This document shows positions 1-44,532 of a DNA stretch of 64,000 nt, one piece after another. The notes under the pieces are model-generated. The model did no database searches and was not told where the DNA came from. It saw nothing but the letters and a program-made list of their open reading frames with translations. The stretch comes from Amoebidium appalachense (taxonomy: Eukaryota; Ichthyosporea), in contig CAVNZM010000003.1 of the NCBI GenBank assembly GCA_963693365.1, positions 15,004,001-15,068,000 on the forward strand, written 5' to 3'. Each line of letters opens with the position of its first letter. Position 1 is the stretch's first letter. The position numbers and the translations under genes were made by a program.

Positions 1-44
<44 letters not shown>
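1..44. repeat. (TG)n microsatellite at the window edge
   Basis: Uninterrupted TG dinucleotide run that continues beyond the left edge of the window. Confidence 0.95.
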
Positions 45-45
<1 letters not shown>

Positions 46-581
46 AAGAGTTGCAGAGGGAAATCTAGTAGCTAATAAAGACCCCGAGCCCACCTCTTAA
101 AGTGAAGTCCTGAAAGTAGAGACTATCCTCTCCGTCCATGCCCAAGCTGTGGAGAAAAAAACGCAACTAAATTCCCTCCGTGTCTAAGTGCTGGTGTGGT
201 AGGTGGCGTAGGCTACACATCATTCACATGTATATCAAGAATTCTACGAGAGAGGTACATTCTCTTCCGAACCTGCCATTTCAGCCTGAGCCTCGGCTGC
301 GCCGCTGTGGTTGAATAACGGCAACACGACATATGATTGGATATCATGTGGATAAAACCTGCCTTATATAGTAACATTTTGCGCGCTCGATTCAAATTAC
401 AAGAGAAGTAAAAGAAGATGACGTCACAACATCATCACTGACTGTGCTGCAAACGAGCACTTACAAATAGCGGATTTTGAGCAAAATAGAGTAAAACGTG
501 CTTATTAACAATAAGTATGAGTTGAAAGACAGCTCTAGCAAAGATGTAGCCCACCAGGGCCGTTCTTTTGGTTGTGTGAAG
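45..581 (+). promoter_or_regulatory. Upstream region of HELQ with a CRE-like site
   Basis: This unique-sequence stretch precedes the HELQ start. The perfect palindrome TGACGTCA at 419-426 is the consensus ATF/CREB site and lies about 156 bp before the ATG at 582. A TATATA string lies near 365. No coding sequence is convincing here: the short minus-strand frame at 213-395 shows no family features. That the CRE-like site is functional is inferred from the exact consensus and the position only. Confidence 0.4.
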
Positions 582-22273
<21,692 letters not shown>

Positions 22274-22404
22274 TATTGAACCAATCCCGTGCAGCCTTTG
22301 GATTGATCGACGTGATGGTGCACCAATAACATGCAGTATTTCCATGTTGTGAGTGTGAAGGGCGAACTGAACTGATAGCTATAGACATATTTTTTTTTGT
22401 TTTT

Positions 22405-22435
<31 letters not shown>

Positions 22436-22942
22436 GCATTTTCTTGCAGTAGCTAGATGGGTATGTGCGCGAGTATATAATGGAAACAAAACTTTCGAGC
22501 AGTAGCATGAATGTTTGTGTGTTGTGTCGCTGTTTTAAAGCGCATCAGAAGGGGGAGGGGGGATGGGAAGGGGGATGACTGGCTTTGAATTACATAGTAA
22601 GCTAGAGTGTTGCAGCAACATTGGTTTGTCCCTTGTGTGTATGTTTGTATGTGTGTTTGTTTTTTATTGTGTGTGTTTATTTCCGAGCCCCGACAGCGGC
22701 GGCGGCAGGGGGGGGGGGGGGGGGGGGGCTGGCTGCACAGAAACGTGCAAAATAGCATTCCAATAACTTGAGTTGCATATATACCGGTTGGAGGTGGTTT
22801 TTATTCCGTGAAGACTTCCAATGCCGCAAACAAGCATGCAAACCCTTTGATAATCATAAACATGTGAGGCGAGCCCTTGACGATCGCTCACACTACATAC
22901 CATTCTGCAATGCCTACCGTCGGTCTGCCATCTCAGCCCCCC

Positions 22943-22998
<56 letters not shown>

Positions 22999-23856
22999 GT
23001 GACGCACACACACACACATCCCACACCCCACCCCTTCCCCCTCAAGAAAAAAACGGGGAAGGGGGGGTGGGGGGTGGGGGGGATACGTGTTTGCGCATAG
23101 AGAGTGTGAGAGAGAGAGCTCGGGAGGGGGGGCGGAGCACAAAAGGGAAAAAAGATCACGAACACTGTTATAAAATAAAACGGCCAAGCACACACTTTAT
23201 AGTTATTCCAACAATGAATGAATGAGCATGATTGAACCCCACTGGAGTAACCAGATGACATGTCACATGTCCTCCGTCAACCGTAATCTAATCCCACACT
23301 CTCGATACAAGAGGAGGGTAAAGTTGGAACCTCCCTCCCTCCCTCCCCCATCCCCCGGTCCCCCCCCAGCCACCCTTTTGACTTCCTCCTGCCCCGAAGG
23401 TACACATGCTACCACCATTCCACATGCATATGAACTTCTTAGACGAGGAATGCGGTGAAATATTACATACATGTGTACGGTATGTGTGTGTGTGCGTGTG
23501 TGTTGGGGGGGGGGGGGGGGGAGAGAGGGGGGGGGGGGGGGAGCGGGGGGGGTTCGGAAAGGGACGATTGCCACTCTTCAGGTCCATGACTACTCTTGGC
23601 TGTAATACATACTATATACACAATGTAGTACAACTATCATATTTGATATAACATAAATTAGTATTACATCCGTAATTAAAAAAATGTAACATATGTTATA
23701 CATACTAGTATTACATACGTAATGTACAATGCATATAACATACGTAATGTAATACATATTAGTATTACAAACGGAACATTATGTATATTACATCACCGGA
23801 GGCAAGCTGAGTGACCACAAAAGGTTTTCTAAGTGCATATCCACATGACATCACCT

Positions 23857-23899
<43 letters not shown>

Positions 23900-24394
23900 T
23901 TAAAAGAGAAGAGCAGAATCCAACAGTTCGAAAAAAATAACGTACACAGGCACAACTAGCCCCCCCCCCCCCCCCCCCCTTCCTCCCCCCTTTCCCCCCC
24001 CTCCCTCCATATTTCCCCACCACCGCGCCCCTACGAATAAGCACTACTGCCCAACAGCTACCTACCTACCCCCCCCCCCCCCCCCCCCCCCCTCTCCCCC
24101 CCCCCCCACCCCCCACCCCCCTACTAACCTGAAAAAACATGTGTTCATCTCCCCTCCTCCCTAGCCTTCTCTCCCCTCCTCCCCCAACACACAAAACACC
24201 TCCCCTTAGCAACGACTAACACAAGCTGACTAGTAATATCAGAAGATGTGTTCAAGTTTGCTGGCGGGTTTTTAAATGTATTTTCGAGCTTTCGTGGTTG
24301 GCGCTTGGAGCCTGTGTGTGTGTGTGTATGTGCGTGTGTGTGTGTGTGCGTGTGTGTGCGTGTGCGTGTGTGCGTGTGTGCGTGTGTACGCGCG

Positions 24395-24449
<55 letters not shown>

Positions 24450-25569
24450 TGTGTCAAGTGAGCCGAGGGAGGGGCAGGGGGAGGGGAGGGGGGAGGGGGA
24501 GACGACTAAGGCAAATAGCCCTTTACGATGTTTTACCGTGTATGTGCACGAATGTAGAAAGAATAGTTCGTACGAGCATTGTAAGTAGGGGTGTGTAAGC
24601 TTGTTGTGCATGCTATCCGTCTGGCAGGGTGGCATGGCAATGAAGAGGAGAGGAAAGAAAGAGCCGATTGGTATTAGCGTATGGCCGTTATGTTAGGGGG
24701 GGAAGGGGGGGGGGGGGGGGGACAAGGAAATGATGTGGCTATGGAGATCACCGGTTTGTGGAAGGGCATGAACATACTAAGAGGGTGGGAGGGGGGTGGG
24801 GGGGTGGGGGGAGGGGGGGGGGGAGGATGCCAAAGAAAAACATTTGGGTAGAGGGGGTGAATGGATCGACATTGGGGCAAAAGGGGGGGGGGGGGGGGTA
24901 AGGGGTTTTGGTTGATTGAGTGTTCATTGAGTTAGAGGGTCAGAGGAGAGGAGGGGGGGGGAGGGGAGGGGGGGGGAGCCCGGGGCGGGGGAGGGGGAGG
25001 AGGTGGGATGCAGGCCTGGAGAAAGATGAGGAAAGAGGGGTGACAAGGTCGGGGGGACCAGATGCCAGAGAGGGGGGGAGCGGGGAAGCGAATATCGATG
25101 GGGGAGGGGCTTTCTGCAGCTGCATGCACTGAACTTGCGCAGTTACCATTGCGCCGATTGGTACACTGAACAATGTCAACGAGGGTTTGTAAGGAAAACA
25201 TATTCAATTCAATTTTGTCGAGGTTGCGGCAACTTTCTCCGGTCCTTTTAGCAAATAAAATGATACTACAGTAACAGTAACAGGATTTTGTTGAGGAAAA
25301 CCAAGTATATCTAGCATGGGTAGCGGTTACAGGCAGTTCATTGGTAGGTTGTACTCCCATGCATGCAGACATATAAATGTCTCAGGCAGCCAGCATGTGT
25401 ATACTATCATTTGAATAGTGGAGGGGCCAGCTCACATTACAGTACTAAGGTTTAAGCACTTTGTCATTCGTGCAATCCACAAGCGTTTATCCCCCCCCCT
25501 CCCCCGGCCCCTCCTCCTTCCCCTGCCCCCCTCTTCCACAATCTAAATTATGTGCGTTTTTTTTTTTTT

Positions 25570-25612
<43 letters not shown>

Positions 25613-25884
25613 CTCATTGGCAGCGTGTAGCTATCCACTTCTTCCTTCGGCATTCTCATACCCCCCCAGCTCTCTCTGTCTCTCTTTCCCTCTTTCAATA
25701 TGTGGATTTGGAAACCTGTGCCAAGTGCATAAGTTTGTGTGCACCCATGATATTCCTTACGCCCGAATCAAACAATATCCCCCACTTCAGCACATGCCCT
25801 ACACCATGTTTCTTTTCTGTCACAACCACTATAATACTACCACAAACTCAGGAAAAAGAATCTAAACTGTACAACCAATCATGA
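22274..25884. other. Spacer between convergent HELQ and YAE1
   Basis: No convincing coding exon was found. The region holds (CA)n at 22960-22996, several C/G tracts (23860-23898, 24070-24092), a (TG)n array at 24310-24455, G-rich sequence at 24695-25080 and AT-rich unique DNA at 23590-23800 with near-repeats of TTACATACGTAAT. A poly-T/poly-G junction lies at 25556-25611. An AATAAA-like string at about 23173 may serve as HELQ polyadenylation signal, but this is weak. Confidence 0.5.
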
Positions 25885-26021
25885 TCACTCAACCTGATAT
25901 CCCAGACTCTTTAACAAACTGTAGACCTCCCCCTGCCTGGCTTGCACAGTTGATGACATGGCATTAGGCCCAGGCATTGCTCCGGAGGAAGAGTCTAGAA
26001 GCTGCGGTGTGCACGTGGTCT

Positions 26022-26069
<48 letters not shown>

Positions 26070-26245
26070 TGGTGGTGGTGGTGTGTGAACACGCTTTTAA
26101 TTTTTGATTTTTTTTTGGTAGGGGGCGAGGGGAAAGGGGGGAGGGGGGAGGAGATGGGTAGGGGGGAGGGGGAAGGAGGGGATGGTGAATCGATAGCATC
26201 TGCGTTTGTGGTTGAGTATTAGCCGTGGCGATGTGGCAGGCCGCC

Positions 26246-26282
<37 letters not shown>

Positions 26283-26468
26283 GGTTGGTTAGAATATGTC
26301 ACAGAATATATATAGACCAAATTCATGATATACAACACAAGGAGAGATTTGCAAAATATACACAAAGAATACACATCATAAGCAAAGCCGGGGGGGGGGA
26401 GGAGGGGGGGGGGGGCTGCAGGCGGGCGGAGTGGTGGTGGTGGTGGTGGTGGTGTTGGTTGTGTGTGT

Positions 26469-26510
<42 letters not shown>

Positions 26511-26746
26511 GTACGAGAACAATGATGAACGACTGTGTTTGTTAGACCACGAGCATTATGGCTGTTTCCTTCCGTTTTTTTTTTTTTTTTTTTTTTTACT
26601 CCTCCTTTCCCCCCCCCGCCTTCTTTTCTCTTCTTTCTTTTTCATAGAGGCAGCCTCTCTCCCCCTCCCCCCCCCCCCCCCCACCCCCCATCCCCCTTCC
26701 TTTCCTTTCCTTTTCTTTTTTCTTTTTTTCTTTTTTTTTTTTTTTT

Positions 26747-26790
<44 letters not shown>

Positions 26791-26945
26791 TATAAGCCGG
26801 TACCTCGTTTAGTGCGTTCAGCAGATCCGCTACCCTCTGTTTCTTCTCCTCTGAAAGGTCACCTCCAAACACCCGCTGGTGTTCCAAAACAGACCTGCCC
26901 CCATCATACAACATAGGTTAACATAAACTCGTAAAGCCACCCCCT

Positions 26946-26984
<39 letters not shown>

Positions 26985-27565
26985 AAAAACCTTCCTGTCC
27001 CCCCGACCCTTCCTCCCTCTTCCGCCTACTCTCCATCCCATCCCTCCCCCTCTTCCCCGCTTCCGTCCCTTTTCTTTTCACCTAGGGGTTACACAAGTCG
27101 GCTTGACCATTTGCTAGTGATAGCCTGATGTTAGCTACTGTAAACTGGTACTAGGTGGTATTGAATGGTGTTACGTATCGTTATCTTGCCCGTTTCCATG
27201 TGCACAGAAACTATCTCGATCTAACTCAACACCAATATATAAGGTCACCTTATAATGAACACATCGTTCTTTCCTCTGACCATTCAAGATAAAGAAGTCA
27301 AAAAAACCACGCCTGTATTTACTAAATTCTTTCCTCTGCTTCCTCTTTCTGGCCCCATCCGTCCTCCTTCCCTTCCTGCTCTGCACATCAGATGGTTTCT
27401 ATGTAAACGGTGCGCACGCACGTGCGTGTGTGTGTGTGGAATGTTTGTGTTTGTGTTTGTGTTTGTGTTTGTGTGTGTGTGTGTGCGCGCGCGCGTGTGT
27501 GTATGTGTGTGTGGAAGTGTACGCGCGCGCGTGTGTGTATGTGATAGTGTACGTGTGTGTGTGTG

Positions 27566-27600
<35 letters not shown>

Positions 27601-28572
27601 CGTGAACACGGACTGTGTGTGTGCACACATTGTTTTTGTGCTGGTGTGTAAGTTTTGACTGTGTGAATGTGTGTCTCTGTTTACCTGTGGCTTTTGTGAC
27701 CTTCCTTCCCACGCACGCCGGGGGAGAGAAAGGCGGTGTGAGTCAGTGAGTGTGTGGGTGTGTGTGTTTGTGTGTGTGTGTCTGTTTGTGTGTGTGTTGG
27801 GAGGGCGGGGGGAGGGAAGGGGGGGGGGGGGGAGGGGGGGGGGGGGGGGAGGAGAGGGGGAGACATACGCCAGCAACCCCCTCAACTGGCCCAAGTCATA
27901 AGCCACGGCCAGACCAGCACTATATCCTCTATTGAAGGAAGACTGGAGCACTGCTTCCTTGCCTGTATCTATGCCCTCACGGTAGCCAGTCTGGGGTGGT
28001 AAAGGACGATAAGGAGAAGAAGGAAGAGGGGGTTGGGTAGGAGGGGGGGAGGAGATGGAGAGAGAGGGGGGCGGGGGAGAGTTCGAGAGGGGGATGGGAA
28101 AGGGAGTAGGGGCGGAGGAAGTCCGGGGAAAGGGTGGACCGGGGGGGGGGGGGGGGGGAGGGGGGGGGGGGGGGGGGGGGGCAGGGAGGGAAAGAGGGAG
28201 AACGAGACAGAAGAGGGAGGGAGGGGGGGGGGGGAGGGGAAGTAGCGGCGGGATACCAACAATAACTCGGGGTAGGCGGGAAGGGGGTGGAGGGAAGGAG
28301 GGAGGCCGGGAGGGGGTGATTAATAAGAGGGAGACAGGAGAGGCAGGGGGCGAGAGGGGAGGAGGGCCTAGGGGCGAGATGAGGGGGGGAGGGGATGGGG
28401 GTGGGGGGGTTTAGGGGGGTGGGGGGGGGGGGGGGGGGGGGGAGAGAGAGAGAGAAAGAGAAAGAGAAAGAGATGGAAAGAGAGGGGGGGGGGGGGGGGG
28501 TGAGAGAAGAGGGAAGGGAGTGTCAGGGGAGAGAGAGAATGGAGAGAGAGAGGGAGACGAAGAGGGAGAGAG

Positions 28573-28635
<63 letters not shown>

Positions 28636-29490
28636 TGTGTGTGTGTGTGTGTGTGCGAGACGGCCGATGAGTGCATGTGTTTATGTATGGGGGTTACCAG
28701 GGCGGAGGGGGGAGAGGGAGGGGGGAGGGGGTAATTAAGGTTAACAGAGAAGAAAACGATGTATGTATAGTGCTGTTAGTGGGTGTGTGTGTGTTTGTGT
28801 GCGGGGGGGGGGGGGGGGGGGGGGGGGGGGTAGGGGGGAGGACGGGGGGCGGCATGTGGGGCAGGGGGGAGGAGGGGGAGACCTGACCCCCGGGGAAGGA
28901 GGGGGGTAGGGGAGGATGCGGATATGCTTTTAAGGTTCTCAAAGAAGAACTGTAGAGTATGAGGGGATATGTAAAGGAGGGGGAGGACGAGGGGAGGAGA
29001 GGGGGGGGGGGGGGGGGGGGGGATGCTTGTGTATGTTCTTCTGCGGCTGTGCACCAGCTGGTAAGTAGTGCGGAAAAAGGAAAAAAATGTGTCTATGTGT
29101 GTCCGTGGGTTTATGTGTGAAGTTCGTGTGTGTGTGGTCGGTGTGAACGTGTGAAGTTTGTGTGTGCGTGGTTGGTGTGAAGCTGTGTGGAGGCTGGATG
29201 AGTAATTCTCTGTGCGTGTGTGTGCGTGTGTGGTCATTGTGTGCGTGTGCGTGTGCGTGTGTGTGTGCGCGCGCGTGCGTCATTGTATTTTGTTGTGCGT
29301 GCGTGTGCGTGTGTGTGCGTGTGCGTTGGTGCATGTGTGCTTGCGTGTGTGGAAGGGCTCGTGCAAGGGCACGAGTGTGTGGCACAACACACACACCCAC
29401 CGTCTTAAACTCTGTTTCCATACGGCGCCACTCTGCCCCAGCAACGTGACGCTCAAAGTCCACGTCCCCTTCAAGCTCAGCGTCCTCCAT
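25885..29490 (-). CDS. YAE1: YAE1-family protein, 4 exons (ABCE1/Rli1 Fe-S maturation adaptor)
   Basis: Yae1 with Lto1 recruits the apo ribosome-recycling ATPase ABCE1/Rli1 to the cytosolic Fe-S targeting complex. Exons on the minus strand: 29490-29401, 27990-27869, 26894-26804, 26001-25885. Phases are 0, 2 and 0; the total is 420 nt, giving 139 aa plus TGA. Exon 1 encodes an acidic start with the EWRRME segment that precedes the family domain. Exon 2 encodes the signature glycine-spaced helix: GYREGIDTGKEAV, then FNRGYSAG and DLGQLRG. This deca-GX3-type pattern is shared with human YAE1 (GYRDGIDAGK, GYKKG). Exon 3 continues with a helix ending LLNALNEVP; exon 4 supplies the tail ending SLGYQVE. 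At the exon 2 end, GTATGT (27868) was preferred over a later GT because it preserves phase with exon 3. The protein is shorter than human YAE1 (226 aa). Alternative: LTO1, but the exon 2 pattern fits YAE1 better. Confidence 0.85.
26021..26803 (-). repeat. YAE1 intron 3 simple repeats
   Basis: On the coding (minus) strand this intron has C tracts, A tracts and a terminal (CA)n block (complement of the TG run at 26021-26069) just before the exon 4 acceptor. It shows the same C/CA sense-strand bias as the plus-strand genes. Confidence 0.8.
27420..27868 (-). repeat. YAE1 intron 2 TG/CA repeats
   Basis: The plus strand shows (TG)n with CGCGCG and TTTGTG blocks, so the YAE1 pre-mRNA carries (CA)n. 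A G/C tract lies next to the exon 2 donor. Confidence 0.8.
28010..29400 (-). repeat. YAE1 intron 1: GA, G and TG tracts
   Basis: G-rich and (GA)n sequence on the plus strand (28440-28633, 28803-28830), then TG/CG-rich sequence to 29400. The minus-strand donor reads GTGGGTGTGTGTG. No additional exon was recognised. Confidence 0.8.
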
Positions 29491-30230
29491 AGTTTTTTTA
29501 AAAAAAGGGAAGGGTTGGAAAGTAGATGAGGTTAGGGTGCTTCAGAGTTTATATAGTCACAAAGAAAGTTTCTGTGTTCGCTGTGAAAGTCTGCAATGAA
29601 TGGGCAGGCGGTGGACTTTGGACGATTACGTAAGATGGAGTAATTGGTTCTATTCACCAACCAAATGCCTTCTTCCATAACCATATTGAGAAAACAGCAG
29701 CTCCTAAACCGCACGCGGCAAAAGGGGGGTTTTCAAAGTTCAACAGGAAATATATCTCTACGTTGAACCAATGGGTGTTTGACACACAACAAAATTATAA
29801 ATTTATGGTTAAAAAGCTCATATATGTGATTGAATTAATAATTGCTATATTTGTTATAACTTTTGTCTAAAATATCACTGCACTCTGTCAGATTTATAAT
29901 TTTGATCCAAAATTGTGAAAAAACAATCAAGATAAGAACATTCTAGGGAGTATGTAAACAGTATTTACATCCATGCACACGTGTTTTCTTCCCCGCACTT
30001 ATTGTTTCCTTCTCTCTGGGATTACTTTCTACAACTGCCATCGTTCACATGGTGAAGTTGTATTCAGAAATTACTAAAGCAGAAAGAAAATTATCGTCCC
30101 AGCTGGGCGAACACAAAAACTGGCGGCCTTACACGCCTTCCGCACCCGCTCATTCCCCACACTCGGGCAGCACACATCACAGCTCATTCTTACTCTTCCG
30201 TCCAAACATTGGTGTTTGCCTAAAAGGGGA
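29491..30230. promoter_or_regulatory. Divergent intergenic region between YAE1 and ELAC2
   Basis: About 740 bp of mostly unique AT-rich sequence separates the YAE1 ATG (minus strand, 29490) from the ELAC2 ATG (30231), so it probably holds both promoters. CCAAT-type pentamers occur in both orientations (ATTGG near 29643, CCAAT near 29768). No TATA box is clear. A short plus-strand frame at 30049-30237 could be a uORF or an unrecognised 5' exon of ELAC2. Confidence 0.45.
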
Positions 30231-40731
<10,501 letters not shown>

Positions 40732-40736
40732 GCCTC

Positions 40737-40768
<32 letters not shown>

Positions 40769-42404
40769 ACCCCCCTGCTCCAACACACACACACGCGCGC
40801 GCACACATACATGCACACATTCTCCTCACCCCTGCACGACACAACCTTTCATTTGTGTTGTCACCCAGGAGTCGAATCTTTCTTTGTCGGAACCTGGTTG
40901 CTACTTGGGGAGATGCGAATACACACATGCACTATATATGTGTTCTATATATGTGTTTGCGCTGATTCTGGTGATCTGGTAAACTTACATTCTGCATATG
41001 GGTTGCATCAACAAGGAACATACGGTAGCAGCACATTCTCCCCCCGTCGAAACTCGGGTACTGTGGATGACGTGGGCCCCCCCTGAGGATGGGCTCTGCT
41101 TATTATGCATACTCTTTATGTATGGCTTGCATTCTGCATCGTGTTATCCGTTTGTTCTTGTGTACTTCGTACTTTTTGACGCATTCAACCCCCCCCCCCC
41201 CCTAGAGTTTGTGTAATTCCGGCTTAGTTGATTTTTCTCAGTTGTGTCCCGTTCTGTGATTGCGCTGTTATGTATCTCTATATATAAATACTTGCATTCT
41301 GATCGGTAGATGATGAAACTTAGAACGCTGATGATGCATGAAAGGGACTGCAAAATCATGTAACATGTTATTGGAATCATAATTTTATCAACCCAGGCAC
41401 ACACGTATGTATTTGAAAAAGAAGTAAAGAGGAAAGCAGTATTATCAGACATCAGTGCTGTGTGCCACGTGGGTTGTTTGCAGTTGAGGCAGCAGGCCTT
41501 TCTGGGTGGGCGGGCCCCGGGGGGGGGGGGGGGGGGGGGTTTGAAAAGCAAATCGTAGGTAGGCTGTTGAAAGGGCGAGTAATTTAAAAGAGACTTTTTT
41601 TTGGGGGGGGGGGGGGGGGGAAGGCTGATTAGGAGGGGGGGGGGGAAGGCTGATTAGGAGGGGGGGGGGGGGGGGGGAGGCGGGGTTTTACTACTAAGGG
41701 ACTCTAAGGCTCGGGAGAGATAGAGAGATGGGGAGCTAGCTGGGCATGATGCATGATCCGAAGGAGAGGGAGGGAAGGGCTAAAGAGGGCCGGAGGTGAC
41801 GGTTGGATGAAACAAAAAGTTTTTTTTAGGCTGGCGTTGCAGGTACTGTGGCAGGTGTTTTAGGCTGGTGCTGGTGATTTTTTCTTGAAACATAGAGCAT
41901 CCAACATAGTATCATGAGGAACGGTTGCACCGAGTGGCCATCGCCCTCGAGATCTGCAGGCTTTGCTCCCATGGCTCCCGGAGCCATGCCTGGGGGTGAC
42001 TCGGGCCCATGAGCCGCCGAAGTGATGATGAGTGCGCTCACGTCGATCATATGGGGCGTGATAAAATCTGCAAGCAACGGTTGACAACACATACGTGCGG
42101 CCCTCTGCAAACCCAGTGCACGTGAATCGAAGCAACGTGATTTAATAAATATGTACAAGTCTCAATGATCTGATAGAAACAGAGTTATGAATATATTCAT
42201 TACGTAACGTAATTACTAACCACATGCCGCAGGCACGCTAAATCAGCTGATAATTGTTTCCTTCCTCACCGGGCTGCTATCAAGATCTCAGTATATAGGC
42301 CAGATATGGCGATGGAATTCTCTCCCGTCAGAACACCCGTTCCCGTTCCCCGGGGAACCCTGTTTAGATAGACGGAAATGTCGATTTTTGCGTAATCATT
42401 GATA
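40732..42404. other. Spacer downstream of ELAC2
   Basis: Contains a C tract at 40738-40769, CA repeats, an interspersed repeat with poly-C tail (41046-41196) and a locally duplicated GGCTGATTAGGAGGGGG block (41600-41680). A minus-strand frame at 41826-42158 has balanced composition and could be an old exon, but it matches no family known to me. Confidence 0.4.
41046..41196 (+). repeat. Interspersed repeat with poly-C tail, copy 4
   Basis: Begins GTCGAAACTCGGGTAC, then TGAGGATGGGCTCTGC, TTATGCATACTC, GCATTCTGCATCGTGTT and CTTCGTAC, and ends in a C tract. It is the best-preserved relative of the copies at 11114, 33695 and 39264. Confidence 0.65.
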
Positions 42405-42944
42405 TAAATATAGTGGGGTGGAGGGGGTCCACCCGACTGTTAATAAGTTAGTGGGGAATGATGGGGGGACAACACAACTTTGCACAAAGCAGGGCTATGC
42501 CGTGGGGCATCTTTTGCACCCGTTCACGTCGGTTTTGAACAAAAGGGGCCTGTGATATGACAATATTTACGTGAATTAGGGATAATTGCGGTAAATGATA
42601 ATAGAAGGGGGAAAGGGGGTCCACCCGACTGTTAATAGGTGTGTGGGGATTTATGTGGGGACAACACCTCTTTGCACAAAGCAGAGCCATGCCGTGGGGC
42701 ATCTTTTGCACCCGTTCCCGTTGGTTTTGCACAAACCGGGCACGAGATATACCAATGTTTACGAGAAAAAGGGAGTGTTTGCGAGGATCATGTGTGCACC
42801 AAAAACACTGGGTATGGGTGTGAAGGGGGTATGGGGCAAGCATAAAATGCACGTTATAGGTTGTGGGGGAGGTGGGGGGTACCCATTATGGGGGCAGGAA
42901 CATTCACACACGTCGGGGAAGACTGTTTAGATAGACGGAAATGT
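42360..42944 (+). repeat. 192-bp tandem duplication between 22-bp direct repeats
   Basis: An identical 22-bp sequence beginning CTGTTTAGATAG occurs at 42360-42381 and 42923-42944. Between them are two diverged copies of a roughly 192-bp unit (about 42405-42598 and 42599-42785), both containing GTCCACCCGACTGTTAATA, then TTTGCACAAAGCAG and CCGTGGGGCATCTTTTGCA. No convincing coding sequence; the direct repeats may mark an insertion or a recombination product. Confidence 0.65.
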
Positions 42945-43078
42945 GTATATCCTTAGTCTTGTGTACGCCATATGGACGCTGGCGACGGCTCGAGTGTGCA
43001 ATCGAAATGCCATATTGAGTGGACCGACAACGTGTTCATGGCTTCTACTGACAATGCATACACTTATTTTTTTACATA

Positions 43079-44532
43079 GTGGGGGGGGTGGCCACGGCCC
43101 ATCCATGCCACAAGTGCCGGGTAACCAGCGAGAATCTGTACAAGGTTTGGGAAACCTGTCCCATGAACCATGAGGACCACGTAGCGGCCATTCGACAGAA
43201 GGTCGATGAATTGCGCCAAGGCAATGCGGGCTCGAAGGCAACAGCAACACACCTGTTGAAGATGAGCTCTCTGGCGGATTTCGATGACAACGCCTGCGTC
43301 GACTTCCCCGGATTCATGTGGATATGGGGTGTGCCCATTGAGCGCATGCACCAGGCTGACAGCGGCGAGTTCAAGCAGATGATCATTGAGTACAAGCAGT
43401 ACGTCAAGTATGTGTGTGTGCAGACACACGGGGAGGGGACCGCAGCAGACTCCGCCGCCGCAAATATCATTCGGGAATTCGACCGGCGGTTCAATGAGAT
43501 GGCTCGCTACAGTGGCCTACGCCATTTCTCTGGCAACGTGTCCGACCTGTCATTCATGCGTGCCAATGAATACAGGGACATCATGAAGGTACTAGTAACT
43601 TGTTGAAGTACATGAGTCTTCTGCAAACGAGAAAGGGTTACCATGTTTCATCATTGCAACGTAACCTGGTGTGTGCATGCTCTAAAATAACTTTGTGTTC
43701 GTCGATAGCATCATCATTGGTCAGGTATATACATGCACGTCCCTCTGTTTATTGCCATTGTATGCTACACTGTATGATGAACACACGCACGTGTGCTGCA
43801 CATTGTACTGTTGCCTGTGCTGATGTCCCCCCCCCCCCCCCCCCCCCTGCCCACAACTAAACACACACACACACACACACACACCTCCACTTGAACACCC
43901 CAAACCACTACCTCAGGTCATTCCATTTGTTGTACGGGATCTAATCCCAAACAACCCGACCGCCAACACCAAAGCGTCAAGAGTGTTTGTTACATGGAAT
44001 GAGTGGTACACCATGAAGACAGGTCGTGAGTACACTGAGGTGTCACTTGACGACATGAACGAGCGGTACAAGACCTAGGTATCTCCCCCCCCTCCCCCCC
44101 CCCCCCCCCCCCCCCCCCCTCCAAACAAACACACACGGCACACACCCAACCTACCACTCCCCTATCCAGAAACGCACTCGCACCTCCCAGATTTTACATG
44201 TCTTACTATCACTACAAGTTTACTCGGACGGTGCTCCCTGTGCAAACATTCTACCACTACAGTAGTACATCCTATTCGAGAGTGAAATCAAAACTAACCA
44301 CATATTGCAAACACAGGTTTGGCAAGGCGGCAGCGCACGAGTGCTTCAAAGATTCCACAAAGAACCATCTCACAACGGCAAAGTTCCATGCGTGCATTAT
44401 TCGGACGACTACCGCCTGTTCGGCCCGGTGGAGATGGCAGAGAGCTGGGAGCGTGCTCACAAACACTACTGCAAAATGCCGTATCGAATGACCAACAAAA
44501 CTCTACCTTCATCTTGCAGGTCGTGTACATAA
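43079..44532 (+). pseudogene. Plavaka-like (CMC superfamily) transposase remnant
   Basis: Three coding blocks: 43079-43588, 43917-44078 and about 44317-44532, separated by GT-AG intron-like gaps. Block 1 has a Cys pair (HPCHKC), then FPGFMWIWGVP and MHQADSGEFKQMI, corresponding to the CxxC and LLHQ-x-GxFK segment of Plavaka transposases, and SGLRHFSGNVSDL, matching the family SLRHFKNGIS motif. Block 2 continues VIPFVVRDLIP and ends at TAG before a GT. Block 3 carries the RFG...ERxHK...YRxTNK ending (DYRLFGPVEMAESWERAHK, MPYRMTNK), but a frameshift near 44390 separates KFHA from VHYSDD. The N-terminal part and terminal inverted repeats were not found. The copy is decayed and probably inactive. 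The family assignment is from remembered consensus. Confidence 0.7.

Noticed and set aside
41826-42158. Minus-strand open frame with balanced composition
   Set aside because: No recognisable domain, no convincing splice partners and no upstream exon; noted only as a possible old exon.
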